64,000 bases of DNA, taken from assembly GCF_022343555.1 (NCBI RefSeq), contig NZ_JAKQZH010000002.1:558001-622000 (forward strand), in the 5' to 3' direction. Each line of letters begins with the position of its first letter. Position 1 is the first letter of the stretch. The translations under genes and the position numbers were made by a program. The notes beneath the pieces are model-generated. The model did not search any database. It was given only the letters and a program-made list of their open reading frames with translations, and was not told where the DNA came from. This DNA comes from Marinobacter sp. C7 (GTDB lineage Bacteria; Pseudomonadota; Gammaproteobacteria; Pseudomonadales; Oleiphilaceae). Below, piece by piece: positions 32,378 through 41,384 of this stretch.

Positions 32378-34114
32378 ATGAACCTGATCAAACGGTACCT
32401 GCCTGTCCTGCAATGGGCGCCGGAGTACGGTCGTGACCAGGCCACCAGTGACCTGGTGGCCGCGGTCATTGTTACCGTCATGCTCATTCCTCAATCCCTG
32501 GCGTACGCCCTGCTGGCGGGATTGCCGGCTCAGGTGGGGTTGTATGCGAGCATTCTGCCGCTGGTGATCTATGCGGTGTTCGGCACCAGCCGGACCCTTT
32601 CGGTGGGGCCGGTAGCCGTGGCCTCACTGATGACCGCCGCCGCCCTGGCACCGATTGCCGATGCAGGCACCCCCGAGTATCTGGCGGGCGCGGTCTTGCT
32701 GGCGGTGATGTCGGGCCTGATGTTGACCGTGATGGGCGTGCTCAGGCTCGGTTTTCTGGCGAATTTCCTGAGTCACCCGGTGATCTCCGGTTTTATCTCC
32801 GCCTCCGGTCTTGTTATTGCAGCCAGCCAGCTCAAGCATATTTTCGGTATCCAGGCGTCTGGCCATAACCTGTGGGAGATCGGCCAGTCACTGCTGGCGG
32901 CCATCGGGACAACCAATCCCTACACCCTGGCCATAGGGACCGGTGCGCTCCTGTTCCTGATGCTGGCACGCAAGTATCTGCAGCCGCTGTTGATGCAGTT
33001 CGGGATGCAACCGAGGCTGGCGGATATCCTGACCAAGACCGCACCGATTCTCGCCGTGGTGGTGACCACCCTGGTGGCCTGGTTCTTCCAGCTGGACCAG
33101 GCAGGTGTGCGCCTGGTCGGTGAGGTGCCTGCGGGGTTGCCGGAATTCACGATGCCATCGCTGGACGCCGGCCTCTGGTCCCAGCTGGCAGTCAGTGCCC
33201 TGCTGATCAGTATTGTGGGATTTGTCGAGTCGGTGTCTGTAGGGCAGACCCTGGCCGCCAAGCGCCGCCAGCGGATCGACCCGGATCAGGAGCTGATCGG
33301 GCTGGGAACCGCAAACCTGGGCGCCGGTTTCTCCGGGGGCATGCCGGTAACCGGCGGTTTTTCCCGGTCCGTGGTCAATTTTGATGCCGGCGCGGAAACC
33401 CCGGCTGCAGGAGCCTACACTGCCGTGGGCATTGCCCTGGCGACCCTGTTCCTGACCCCGGCCATTGCCTGGTTGCCCCAGGCGACATTGGCCGCCACCA
33501 TCATTGTGGCGGTTTCGTCCCTGATCGATCTTCCGGCGCTGTCCCGCACCTGGCGGTATTCGCGCACGGATTTCGGCGCCATGCTGGCCACCATCGTACT
33601 GACCCTCGTGCACAGCGTTGAGGCCGGAATCATAGCCGGAGTTGCCCTGTCCATCGGCCTGTTCCTGTACCGGACCAGCCGCCCGCACAGTGCGGTGGTG
33701 GGCCGTGTACCGGGCACCGAGCACTTCCGGAATGTGCTGCGTCACGAAGTGCAGCTGTGCCCGAAAGTGACGTTTCTGCGGGTGGACGAAAGCCTGTATT
33801 TCGCCAATGCCCGGTTTCTGGAGGAAACCGTGATGGATCTGGTGACCCGGGAACCGGAACTGCGGGAGCTGGTGCTGGTATGCCCGGCGGTGAACCTGAT
33901 CGATGCCTCGGCCCTGGAGAGTCTGGAGGCCATTAACGACCGGTTGAAGGATGCCGGCGTGCGGCTGCACCTGTCCGAGGTCAAGGGCCCGGTCATGGAC
34001 AGGCTGAGGGATACGGAATTCCTTGCCCATCTTGGGGGACAGGTTTTTCTGAGCACCTTCGATGCCTGGCAGACGCTCACCAATCACCGGCAACACGCCA
34101 TGCAGACTGCCTAG
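32378..34114 (+). CDS. SulP-family inorganic anion transporter with STAS domain
   Basis: A 578-residue inner-membrane transporter. The N-terminal part has the SulP signature VTVMLIPQSLAYALLAGLPAQVGLY and GTSRTLSVGPVAVASL, followed by about 12-14 membrane segments (to about residue 430). A C-terminal STAS domain (about 450-560) has LVLVCPAVNLIDASALESL, in which the usual regulatory region is recognisable. It starts 7 bases after the persulfide-dioxygenase-like gene, so sulfate or sulfite is a reasonable cargo, although SulP proteins also carry bicarbonate and other anions. A GC-rich hairpin follows the stop codon. Confidence 0.9.
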   Translation: MNLIKRYLPVLQWAPEYGRDQATSDLVAAVIVTVMLIPQSLAYALLAGLPAQVGLYASILPLVIYAVFGTSRTLSVGPVAVASLMTAAALAPIADAGTPEYLAGAVLLAVMSGLMLTVMGVLRLGFLANFLSHPVISGFISASGLVIAASQLKHIFGIQASGHNLWEIGQSLLAAIGTTNPYTLAIGTGALLFLMLARKYLQPLLMQFGMQPRLADILTKTAPILAVVVTTLVAWFFQLDQAGVRLVGEVPAGLPEFTMPSLDAGLWSQLAVSALLISIVGFVESVSVGQTLAAKRRQRIDPDQELIGLGTANLGAGFSGGMPVTGGFSRSVVNFDAGAETPAAGAYTAVGIALATLFLTPAIAWLPQATLAATIIVAVSSLIDLPALSRTWRYSRTDFGAMLATIVLTLVHSVEAGIIAGVALSIGLFLYRTSRPHSAVVGRVPGTEHFRNVLRHEVQLCPKVTFLRVDESLYFANARFLEETVMDLVTREPELRELVLVCPAVNLIDASALESLEAINDRLKDAGVRLHLSEVKGPVMDRLRDTEFLAHLGGQVFLSTFDAWQTLTNHRQHAMQTA

Positions 34115-34120
34115 ATCAAG

Positions 34121-34142
34121 CCCGCCTTGGTAACAGGGCGGG
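34121..34142 (+). terminator. Hairpin after sulP
   Basis: CCCGCC (34121-34126) pairs with GGCGGG (34137-34142), and TT follows. The U-tract is poor, so termination efficiency is uncertain. Confidence 0.45.
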
Positions 34143-34203
34143 TTCACCCGCTATCATTGTCCCGGTGTCTGTACTGAATTGATCGTCCGGGGATGTGCGT
34201 GCC

Positions 34204-34866
34204 ATGGGGATGACGGAAAACCTGTTATCGACCGGTCAATGGCTGGTGACTGCGGTGTTGTTTCTGCTGATCCTGACGGCGGCCGCCCGCACGATCGATT
34301 GGCGGGCTTTCCGGAAAGATAATGCCCTCCAGCACTCCTTCTTCGGGGCCGCCGTGGCGCTCGGGTTTTTATGGCAGCTGCGGGCGGGCATCTCGCCCGG
34401 GCTTGCCATCCATATCTTCGGGATGACCGTCATCACCCTGATGCTGGGGTGGGCGCTGGCTGTCTTCAGTGGCCTGCTGGCGCTGGTGATCACGGTCATC
34501 ACCGGCCGGGAGCCGGCCATCATGTTTGCGGCCAACGGTCTGGTTTCGGTGATGGTGCCGGCACTGGTCAGCCACGCCATCATGCTGTGGGAACGCCGCC
34601 GCAACTTCCGGAATTTCTTCGCTTATATTTTCTTCTGCGGGTTCTTTGGCGCGGGGCTGGCGGTCGCGGCGGCCGGCCTGGTGATGTGCCTGTTGCTCTG
34701 GTCCAGCGGGGTCTATACCTTCGATGAGCTGATTCACGAGTACATCCGTTACCTGCCCCTGATTATGCTGCCGGAAGGGTTCGTCAACGGAACCTTCGTA
34801 ACCGGCCTGATGGTCTTTCACCCCGACCGGCTGACGACTCTGGACCAGCGGCGGTACCGGCCCTAG
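34204..34866 (+). CDS. CbiM/NikM-like energy-coupling factor transporter membrane protein
   Basis: A 220-residue membrane protein with about six helices, resembling the CbiM-like permeases of gammaproteobacteria (LRAGISPGLAIHIFGMTVITLMLGW, FRNFFAYIFFCGFFGAGLAVAAAGL and LPLIMLPEGFVNGTFVTGLMV). Unlike cobalt or nickel CbiM/NikM it lacks the N-terminal Met-His-Ile metal-binding start. No CbiQ/CbiO-type transmembrane or ATPase gene is nearby, so transport activity is doubtful or uses remote components. The start is uncertain: ATG 34204, ATG 34210 and GTG 34195 are all possible. Its TAG overlaps the convergent GGDEF-EAL gene stop by 3 bases (shared CTAG). Confidence 0.65.
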   Translation: MGMTENLLSTGQWLVTAVLFLLILTAAARTIDWRAFRKDNALQHSFFGAAVALGFLWQLRAGISPGLAIHIFGMTVITLMLGWALAVFSGLLALVITVITGREPAIMFAANGLVSVMVPALVSHAIMLWERRRNFRNFFAYIFFCGFFGAGLAVAAAGLVMCLLLWSSGVYTFDELIHEYIRYLPLIMLPEGFVNGTFVTGLMVFHPDRLTTLDQRRYRP

Positions 34867-36980
34867 ATACCTTCGCCTTCGATGAGGCCGTCCTGATCCA
34901 CGACCGGTTGTCTCTGGCGGTGCCACCGGGAGGCCCAGTCCAGAACGTCGCCGGCCGGTATCGGCGGGGCTATGCCGTAGCCCTGGATCTGGTTGCAGCC
35001 CATGTGGGCCAGCAATCTGGCCTGTTCGCCATTCTCGACCCCTTCGGCCAGCACCGGGTGGTCGAAGCGCTGAGCCAGGAAAATCACGCTTTCTACGATC
35101 GCCTTGTCGCTGGCGCTGTCCAGCATGTTGCGGACGAAACTCTGGTCGATCTTGATCAGATCGATCGGCAGGGTGCGCAGATACGTCAGCGAGGAAAAGC
35201 CGGTACCGAAGTCATCCAGCGCGACCTGCAGGCCAAGGTCCCGGCATCGGGTCAGGACCTGGTTGGCATGCCGGGTATCCTCCAGGGCAGTGGACTCCAG
35301 GACCTCCAGGGTAACCCGCGCCGGATCAAGCTCCGGGTGGCTGTGCAGGTAACTCTCCAGGTAATCGGCAAAGCTTCGGTCCATCAGGTGCTGGGCGGTG
35401 ATGTTGATGCTTACCGTCAGGTCTGAACCCGCTTCTTGCCAGGTGTTCAGCTGATGGATCGCTTCCTTGAGAACCCACTGGCCCAGGGGCACTTCCAGAT
35501 GGCTGTTTTCCACGTAGGGCAGGAACTCGCCGGGACTCAGAAGCCCGGTTTCCGGATGTCGCCAACGGATCAGGGCTTCAAAGCCAGCCAACGACCAGTC
35601 CGAGAGCCGGATCTGGGGCTGGAAGTAGAGTTCGAACTCCTCGTTCTCGAGCGCCCGGGTCAGTTCTGTCAGTTGCTGGCGCCGTCTCTGACGATGCTGG
35701 TCGAGGTCCGCGTCGAAGAAGTGGAACTGGTTCCGGCCCTTTTCCTTGGCCGAATACATCGCCTGGTCGGCATGTCTGATCAGGCCTTCGGCATCGGCGG
35801 TGTCCTCCGGATAGCAGGTAATGCCAAGGCTCGCGGTCAGCGTAACAGACTGCCCCTCGACGGGAATGGGTTCTCCGATGACGGACAGCAGGCGGTGGTA
35901 GACGTTGCTGGTGTCGTCGCTCTGCAGCAGCAGGACGAATTCGTCGCCTCCCGCGCGGGCAACGGTGTCGCCACTGCGCAGGGTTTGCGTCAGCCGTTCG
36001 GCAAGGGTGCGCAGCACCTGGTCCCCGGCATTGTGGCCCAGCCGGTTGTTGACCGCCTTGAACCCGTCCAGGTCCAGGCAGCAGACCGACAGCCGGCGAC
36101 CCTGGCGGTCGGCGTGGTTGCAGGCTGAGCGCAGGCGTTCCTCCAGCAGCTGCCGATTGGGCAGGCCGGTCAGGTCATCATAGTTGGCGGCACGGTCGAG
36201 CTCCCGGGCGTGGTTCTTCAGCGCGGTAATGTCCGAGAAGGCGGCCACGAAATAATGCTGACCGGGTTCGTCCAGGTGCACCCGGCTGATGGACAGCATT
36301 TCGATGAATTCCTCGCCGTTTTTCCGGCGGTTCCAGATCTCGCCCCGCCAGTGGTCGGTTTTCTCGATGGAGCGCCACATGGACTGGTAATAGGCTTTCG
36401 AGTGCCGGCCCGAGCTCAGGATGGCGGGGTTCAGTCCCAGGACCTCGTCGCGGCTGTAACCGGTGATCCGTGAGAACGCCGGGTTAACGTCCAGAATGCG
36501 GTTGTTCTGGTCAGTGATGAGGATGGCTTCGTGGCTGCGGTCAAAGACGCTGGCAGCGATCCGGAGCCCGCGCTCGCTGTGTTTGCGGTCGGAAATGTTG
36601 TTCTGGATGACGATGTAGCCGGGGGCAACGCCCTGCTCCCTGCCGATGGGCACGCAGTAACTGTGAACCCAGTAGGGGGTGCCGGACCGGGTATAGTGCA
36701 GGATGTCTTCCGCGAAGGTATCTCCGCGGTGCAGGTGCCGGTTGATCCGGGCAACCGTCTCCGGGTCGGTGTCGGGGCCGTAGAGAACATCCCGGGGGTG
36801 GCGGCCGCGGACATCGGCCAGCAGGTGGCCTGTTTGCTGTTCGAAACTCGGATTCACCCACTCGATGGTGCCGGCTTCGTCAAGGAACAGGACAAGGTTG
36901 GGGGTCGTGGCGGCCACCAGGGCCAGACGTTCGGCATCAATGCCCCCACCGGGCGCTAAAACATCCGTCAATTTCGGCAT
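34863..36980 (-). CDS. PAS-PAS-GGDEF-EAL c-di-GMP signalling protein
   Basis: A 705-residue cytoplasmic protein without membrane segments. Two PAS/PAC units (about 15-140 and 140-260, with DEAGTIEWVNPSFEQQTG and DQNNRILDVNPAFSRITGY) precede a GGDEF domain (about 270-425) and an EAL domain (about 440-690). The diguanylate cyclase site is intact (ARAGGDEF), with an RxxD inhibitory site (RSGD) five residues before it. The phosphodiesterase domain shows FEALIRW, DDFGTGFSSLTYL and LAEGVEN, so it also looks active. A bifunctional enzyme controlled by PAS sensing is likely. The PAS ligand cannot be identified. ATG 36980 is the start, and the gene is convergent with the CbiM-like gene. Confidence 0.93.
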   Translation of the reverse strand: MPKLTDVLAPGGGIDAERLALVAATTPNLVLFLDEAGTIEWVNPSFEQQTGHLLADVRGRHPRDVLYGPDTDPETVARINRHLHRGDTFAEDILHYTRSGTPYWVHSYCVPIGREQGVAPGYIVIQNNISDRKHSERGLRIAASVFDRSHEAILITDQNNRILDVNPAFSRITGYSRDEVLGLNPAILSSGRHSKAYYQSMWRSIEKTDHWRGEIWNRRKNGEEFIEMLSISRVHLDEPGQHYFVAAFSDITALKNHARELDRAANYDDLTGLPNRQLLEERLRSACNHADRQGRRLSVCCLDLDGFKAVNNRLGHNAGDQVLRTLAERLTQTLRSGDTVARAGGDEFVLLLQSDDTSNVYHRLLSVIGEPIPVEGQSVTLTASLGITCYPEDTADAEGLIRHADQAMYSAKEKGRNQFHFFDADLDQHRQRRRQQLTELTRALENEEFELYFQPQIRLSDWSLAGFEALIRWRHPETGLLSPGEFLPYVENSHLEVPLGQWVLKEAIHQLNTWQEAGSDLTVSINITAQHLMDRSFADYLESYLHSHPELDPARVTLEVLESTALEDTRHANQVLTRCRDLGLQVALDDFGTGFSSLTYLRTLPIDLIKIDQSFVRNMLDSASDKAIVESVIFLAQRFDHPVLAEGVENGEQARLLAHMGCNQIQGYGIAPPIPAGDVLDWASRWHRQRQPVVDQDGLIEGEGI

Positions 36981-37122
36981 TCAGTTTGGCTTCTGCTGGT
37001 CTCGCTGATGGATTACGGACACGCCTCCTTGTGTGACACCTGCATGCAAGGGTAGCGACACCGGGTGTTAGCCGTGTGAACGCCTATCCGGATATTGCAG
37101 GCTCCAGGGCAAAGCGGGGATG

Positions 37123-37140
37123 CTACCCGAACTCGGGTAG
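37123..37140. repeat. Inverted repeat between the GGDEF-EAL and RegA-like genes
   Basis: CTACCCGA-AC-TCGGGTAG forms an 8-bp stem with a 2-base centre in the 227-base gap 36981-37207. The gap also contains TGACG-AA-CGTCA followed by GTTTTTT at about 37172-37190, a small terminator-like hairpin that reads on the plus strand. I see no gene in this gap. Confidence 0.4.
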
Positions 37141-37207
37141 GTTGGCACGGTCTCGACCCGGACAGAAATTGACGAACGTCAGTTTTTTATCGATTCCCGC
37201 CCGGTTG

Positions 37208-37741
37208 TCAGTTCCGCCAGCGGGAATGTTTCTGCAGTTTACGCTGGAGCGTACGCCGGTGCATGTTGAGGGCGCGGGCGGTGGCGGAAATATTACCGTC
37301 GTGCTCATTGAGAACCCGCTGGATGTGTTCCCACTCCATTTCTTCCACCGAGGGGGGCTCCGGGCGCAGCTCCGGGGGGGCATCCAGAGGATCGAAGCCG
37401 GTAACGAGCTGGCTCACGGTGACCGGTTTGCACAGGTAGTTGGCAGCCCCCCGGCGCATGGCTTCAACTGCCGTGGCAATACTGCCATAACCGGTCAGCA
37501 CCAGGACTTCCAGCTCCGGCTTGCGGGCCAGAAGTTCGGGGAGTAGCTGCAGGCCGCTTTCACCGGCCAGGTTCAGGTCGAGTACGCAACGCCCGAAATC
37601 CCGTGTTTCGATCAGCGTCAATGCCTCGGCTCCGGTGGTGGCAGGCACCGCTTCGATGTCCTGGCGGGCCAGGGAGCGTTGCAGTACCTGGAGAAAGGCC
37701 GCGTCATCATCCACGATCAGCCAGAGATTGTGTTGGCTCAT
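37208..37741 (-). CDS. RegA/PrrA/RoxR-type redox response regulator
   Basis: A 177-residue regulator with a receiver domain (DDD at 11-13, phospho-acceptor Asp55 in CVLDLNLAGESG and Lys in YLCKPV) joined by a proline-rich linker (EPPSVEEMEWEH) to a Fis-type helix-turn-helix, NISATARALNMHRRTLQRKL. This compact layout is diagnostic of the RegA/PrrA/ActR/RoxR family, which controls respiration and other redox-linked genes. ATG 37741 overlaps the kinase stop codon by 4 bases. The frame is open further upstream but that part is inside the kinase gene. Confidence 0.92.
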   Translation of the reverse strand: MSQHNLWLIVDDDAAFLQVLQRSLARQDIEAVPATTGAEALTLIETRDFGRCVLDLNLAGESGLQLLPELLARKPELEVLVLTGYGSIATAVEAMRRGAANYLCKPVTVSQLVTGFDPLDAPPELRPEPPSVEEMEWEHIQRVLNEHDGNISATARALNMHRRTLQRKLQKHSRWRN

Positions 37742-39015
37742 GCATTGTCTCCATCGGGATCCGCTTCCGGCAGATCGATTACCATGGTGGTTCCGTGCTC
37801 GTCGGTCCTGGCCCGGAGTGTTCCCCCCAGGCGCTGGATGGTGGCATTGGACAGGAACAGGCCAACTCCGAGTCCGTTCCTGGAGTCGACGATTTCCTCC
37901 CCCGGGGCGCCTTCCAGGGCAGCTTCCAGGCCTTCCCCGTGATCCTCCACGACAATCTCGACCCGGCCCGGGGTTCGGGTATGGGCCGCCACGTTTACCC
38001 AGGCCGGGCTGGCGGTCAGGGCGTTGGCCAGCAAATTGAGTACCGCCTGGTCGAGGGTGGCATCGACCGCAACCGGTACCTTGGGGAACGGCCGCTGCCA
38101 GTGAATCGGACCGGAGGGCCAGAGCAGTGTGGCCGATTCCCGGAGACGTGACAGCCAGTCCTCCACCGTCAGTATTTCCCGGTTCGCAGACTTCGCCTCC
38201 ACGGCTGCACGGGTCAGCTGCTGGAGATGCTGGCTGCACAGGTGTATCTGCTGTTCCATGGTGTCCAGGTCTTCCTGCAGTGCTCCGGCATCGGCAGTGG
38301 AACCGTTGCGGCCGGTTTCCGAGCGGATCTCGTCAAGCAGGAGGGTCATGGTGTTCAGTGGCGTCCCCAGCCGGTGACCCACGGCGGCGGCGGACAGGCC
38401 GAGGGCGATGATCTGCTCGTCCCGCAGCCGGTTTTCCCGGAACTGCGCCAGTTGCAGCTGCTGGCGGCGAAGCCTCCGGGCCAGAGTGCCGACCACCAGC
38501 AACAGGATAGCCGCAGTCAGGGCAAAGGTTGCCCACATGCCGAACAGGTGAAGCTGGGCGAGGTTGTTGCTGTGTTGGTCATGGGTAACCGGGGTATGCC
38601 ACAGCACCAGTGCCGTGTAGGTGGCAATGCCGCTGGCGGTAATGGCGATACTCTGGCCGAGGGGAACCAGAATGATGGCAACGGCAATGGGGAGCAGCAG
38701 CAGGGATACCAGGGGATTGGTGTAGCCGCCGGTCAGAAACAGCCAGCCGCCAATCAGCATGATATCCGCCAGCAGTCCGGCACTCACCGCCAGTGAGGAA
38801 GCCGGAGGCCTGCGCGTGAACCAGAGCCAGCCCAGAGTGGCCAGTACACCGTATCCCAGGCACAACAACAGGGCCCCGGTTTCGTGCGCCAGGGTGATCA
38901 TCGTTTCCACAATAGCAAGCGCGACCAGCTGGATCGTCACGATCGCCAGTCTCATGCCGAGCAGGTAACGGGCCGCCTGGCGGATACCGGTTTGGGAGTG
39001 AGTGAGCCATTCCAT
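37738..39015 (-). CDS. RegB/PrrB/RoxS-type redox sensor kinase
   Basis: A 425-residue kinase with six predicted N-terminal membrane helices (about 25-185) and the ubiquinone-binding-type motif TGGYTNPL, matching the GGxxNPF heptapeptide of RegB. The H-box is AAAVGHRLGTPLNTMTLLL; the ATP-binding region has NLLANALTASP, EDHGEG and GLGVGLFLSNATIQRLGG. The family senses the redox state of the quinone pool. I start it at ATG 39015 (MEWLTHSQTG), since the open frame beyond runs into the divergent copper-receptor promoter. It overlaps regA by 4 bases. Confidence 0.92.
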   Translation of the reverse strand: MEWLTHSQTGIRQAARYLLGMRLAIVTIQLVALAIVETMITLAHETGALLLCLGYGVLATLGWLWFTRRPPASSLAVSAGLLADIMLIGGWLFLTGGYTNPLVSLLLLPIAVAIILVPLGQSIAITASGIATYTALVLWHTPVTHDQHSNNLAQLHLFGMWATFALTAAILLLVVGTLARRLRRQQLQLAQFRENRLRDEQIIALGLSAAAVGHRLGTPLNTMTLLLDEIRSETGRNGSTADAGALQEDLDTMEQQIHLCSQHLQQLTRAAVEAKSANREILTVEDWLSRLRESATLLWPSGPIHWQRPFPKVPVAVDATLDQAVLNLLANALTASPAWVNVAAHTRTPGRVEIVVEDHGEGLEAALEGAPGEEIVDSRNGLGVGLFLSNATIQRLGGTLRARTDEHGTTMVIDLPEADPDGDNA

Positions 39016-39064
39016 GTCACGGATTCTATCCCCGGCCCTTCGCCAGGGATACCCCCTTCGGGGT

Positions 39065-39079
39065 GCGGCATTGTGTCCC
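39065..39079 (+). promoter_or_regulatory. Candidate RegA-type binding site
   Basis: GCGGC-ATTGT-GTCCC differs by one base from the GCGNC-N5-GNCGC pattern reported for RegA-family regulators. It lies in the 146-base divergent region between regB and the copper receptor gene. The match is short, so it is only suggestive. Confidence 0.3.
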
Positions 39080-39161
39080 AAGCCAGTGGGCAGGTCGGTC
39101 CTTATCATTACCGGCAACTAACCGACTTTCCCTCTCCCGTAATGGTAAGGAATCCACGAGC

Positions 39162-41174
39162 ATGACCGTAAAACCCATGGCGCGCATCATCGGCCTGACG
39201 CTGGCCGGATGTGTCACCGCTCCAGGCTTTGTACAGGCTCAGGATGATGATCGATTGCTGATCAGAGTCACCGAAGGCCAGTCTGCCGAGGCGGCCCGGT
39301 TGTCCGAGGCAGCGCTGGCCCCGGAACCCGTATCGAGACTGGATTCGGAGCCCTCGGTATCGCTTTCCCGTCTTGGCGGTCGTGGTCTGGATCCGGTGAT
39401 TCACGGGCAGGGTCAGGAGCGGGTGGATGTGTTACTCGATGGCATGCGGGTCGAGGGGGCCTGCCCCAACCGGATGGACCCGCCCACCAGCCGGCTCAGT
39501 TCGGCGTTACCCCAGGTACTGGAGGTGCGTACCAGCAATCGAACCCTGCGCTGGGGCCCCATTGCCGGCGGGCAGGTGGTGGCCTCGACGGCAGCGCCGG
39601 GCTTCGCCGACGGCAACCGGACCACCGGCCATCTCACTATCGGTGGCTCTGATAACGGTGAAGGCCGGCTGGTCAATGGCAGTGCCGCTGTGGGCGATCG
39701 GGAGAGCTTCTTGCGTCTTTCTGCCGGTTATGAGGAAGCGGACGATTACGAGGATGGTGATGGCAACGACGTCCGGAGTGCCTTCAAGAACACCGAAGGT
39801 CGTCTGGACGGTGCCTGGACGGCGGACAGCGGCTTCTATGTGAAAGGCCTCGTGAGTCGCCAGGAAGAGCGGGACGTCAAGTACGCCTCCGGCATGGATG
39901 CCCCGAAGACCGACACCGACATGTACCGCCTGGAACTGGGGGCGCCGGTGGCCAGTGGTGGCTGGAACCTGATGGCGTGGCAGGCGGATGTGGATCATGT
40001 GATGGACAATTTCAGTCTGCGTGAGCCGCCGGTGATGATGGGCATGCCCATGAAAATGCAGACCCTCTCGGAAACCCGGACTCAGGGCGCGCGGCTGGTG
40101 CTGGACCAGACCGTCAACTACACCAGGGACATCGCTGTCGGTGTGGATGTGGAGAGCAACACCTGGGATGCCACCATGTACAACGGCATGGATCTGACCA
40201 ACGAAGCGTCGTTCCTGTGGCCCGATGTGGAGCGTGATCGGGTCGGGGTGTTTGCTGAAGCCTTCCATCGTATCCGGATCAACATGCGCCTGGGCGCGGG
40301 CATCCGGTATGACCGGGTTGAAATGGATGCCAACCGTGCCGACGAGACGTTCACCATGCAACCCGATGCCATGCCCATGTCGTCGGCATCGATCTACCAG
40401 AATGTCTATGGCGTAACCGATACCAGAGCCACCGACGATAACATCAGCGGTTTCATGACCGGCGAATGGCGGGTCTCGCCGCTCAACACCCTGGAACTGA
40501 CCGCGTCTCACAGCGTCCGCTCCCCCGGCGTCAATGAGCGCTATGTCACCAAGGGCACTGCCTGGGTCGGCAATCCGGACCTCGAGACCGAGAAACACCA
40601 CAAGCTGGAGCTGAGCCTGGCCGGGCAGAATGACGGCTGGCACTGGCGCCCGGCAGTGTGGGTGGATGAAGTGGACGATTTCGTCCTGCGCTACGAGCCT
40701 GCACCGGACGTTATCCGTTACCGGAACATCGATGCCCGCCTGCTCGGTGTAGAGGGCGAGCTGGGCTGGAGCAACGGCACCTGGAGTGCCACCGGCAAAC
40801 TGGCCAGTGTCCGCGGCACCAACCGCGACACCGATCAGCCGCTGCCGCAGATTCCGCCCGTACAGTACATCCAGACCCTGGGCTGGCACCACCTGGGGCA
40901 TACCGTCCAGGCGGAATGGATGCTGGCGCGCCGGCAGGACCGGATTGATGAAGACTCCGGCCTCGACCCGAGTACGTCTCCGGGCTATGGCGTGTTCAAC
41001 CTCAATGGCAGCCACCCGCTGATGGAATACCTCACGCTGAGCTGGGCAGTGGATAACGTGTTTGACAGGACCTGGGCGCCCCACGTCAGCCGGGAAGACC
41101 TGTTTACCGGCGAGGCCTACCGGGTGAACGAGCCGGGCCGGACTTTCCGGACGGCGCTGACCGCGCGGTGGTAA
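39162..41174 (+). CDS. OprC/NosA-like TonB-dependent copper receptor
   Basis: A 670-residue outer-membrane receptor with a signal peptide (about 1-26), a plug domain containing the signature RVEGACPNRMDPPTSRLSSA and QVLEVRTSNRTLRWGP, and a barrel ending FRTALTARW. The GACPNRMDPPTxx motif and the Met-rich loop MMGMPMKM are typical of OprC/NosA, which bind copper; NosA supplies copper for nitrous oxide reductase. The gene is divergent from the RegBA-type redox system and followed by a good terminator. ATG 39162 has AAGGA about 10 bases upstream. No nos genes are in the window. Confidence 0.85.
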   Translation: MTVKPMARIIGLTLAGCVTAPGFVQAQDDDRLLIRVTEGQSAEAARLSEAALAPEPVSRLDSEPSVSLSRLGGRGLDPVIHGQGQERVDVLLDGMRVEGACPNRMDPPTSRLSSALPQVLEVRTSNRTLRWGPIAGGQVVASTAAPGFADGNRTTGHLTIGGSDNGEGRLVNGSAAVGDRESFLRLSAGYEEADDYEDGDGNDVRSAFKNTEGRLDGAWTADSGFYVKGLVSRQEERDVKYASGMDAPKTDTDMYRLELGAPVASGGWNLMAWQADVDHVMDNFSLREPPVMMGMPMKMQTLSETRTQGARLVLDQTVNYTRDIAVGVDVESNTWDATMYNGMDLTNEASFLWPDVERDRVGVFAEAFHRIRINMRLGAGIRYDRVEMDANRADETFTMQPDAMPMSSASIYQNVYGVTDTRATDDNISGFMTGEWRVSPLNTLELTASHSVRSPGVNERYVTKGTAWVGNPDLETEKHHKLELSLAGQNDGWHWRPAVWVDEVDDFVLRYEPAPDVIRYRNIDARLLGVEGELGWSNGTWSATGKLASVRGTNRDTDQPLPQIPPVQYIQTLGWHHLGHTVQAEWMLARRQDRIDEDSGLDPSTSPGYGVFNLNGSHPLMEYLTLSWAVDNVFDRTWAPHVSREDLFTGEAYRVNEPGRTFRTALTARW

Positions 41175-41223
41175 GTCACGCAATGGCGGTTACCCGCTTC
41201 TCATAGCCGGCGGGTGACTTTTG

Positions 41224-41263
41224 GCCCTGCATGGATCCAACTCCTCCATGTGGGGCTTTTTTT
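41224..41263 (+). terminator. Intrinsic terminator after the copper receptor
   Basis: GCCCTGCATGGA (41224-41235) pairs with TCCATGTGGGGC (41245-41256), with a 2-base internal mismatch, and is followed by TTTTTTT. It separates the receptor gene from the RND adaptor gene. The remaining gap to 41384 presumably holds the adaptor promoter. Confidence 0.8.
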
Positions 41264-41384
41264 GTGTCATATCAAAGCACTCCGACCCTGATGGACTATG
41301 CTTTTCTTCGACACACGTTCCTGTGTGACGCCAGCATTGCTACCATGATGTTATTAGCAAATAACCCAGAGGAATTTGTCGCCC

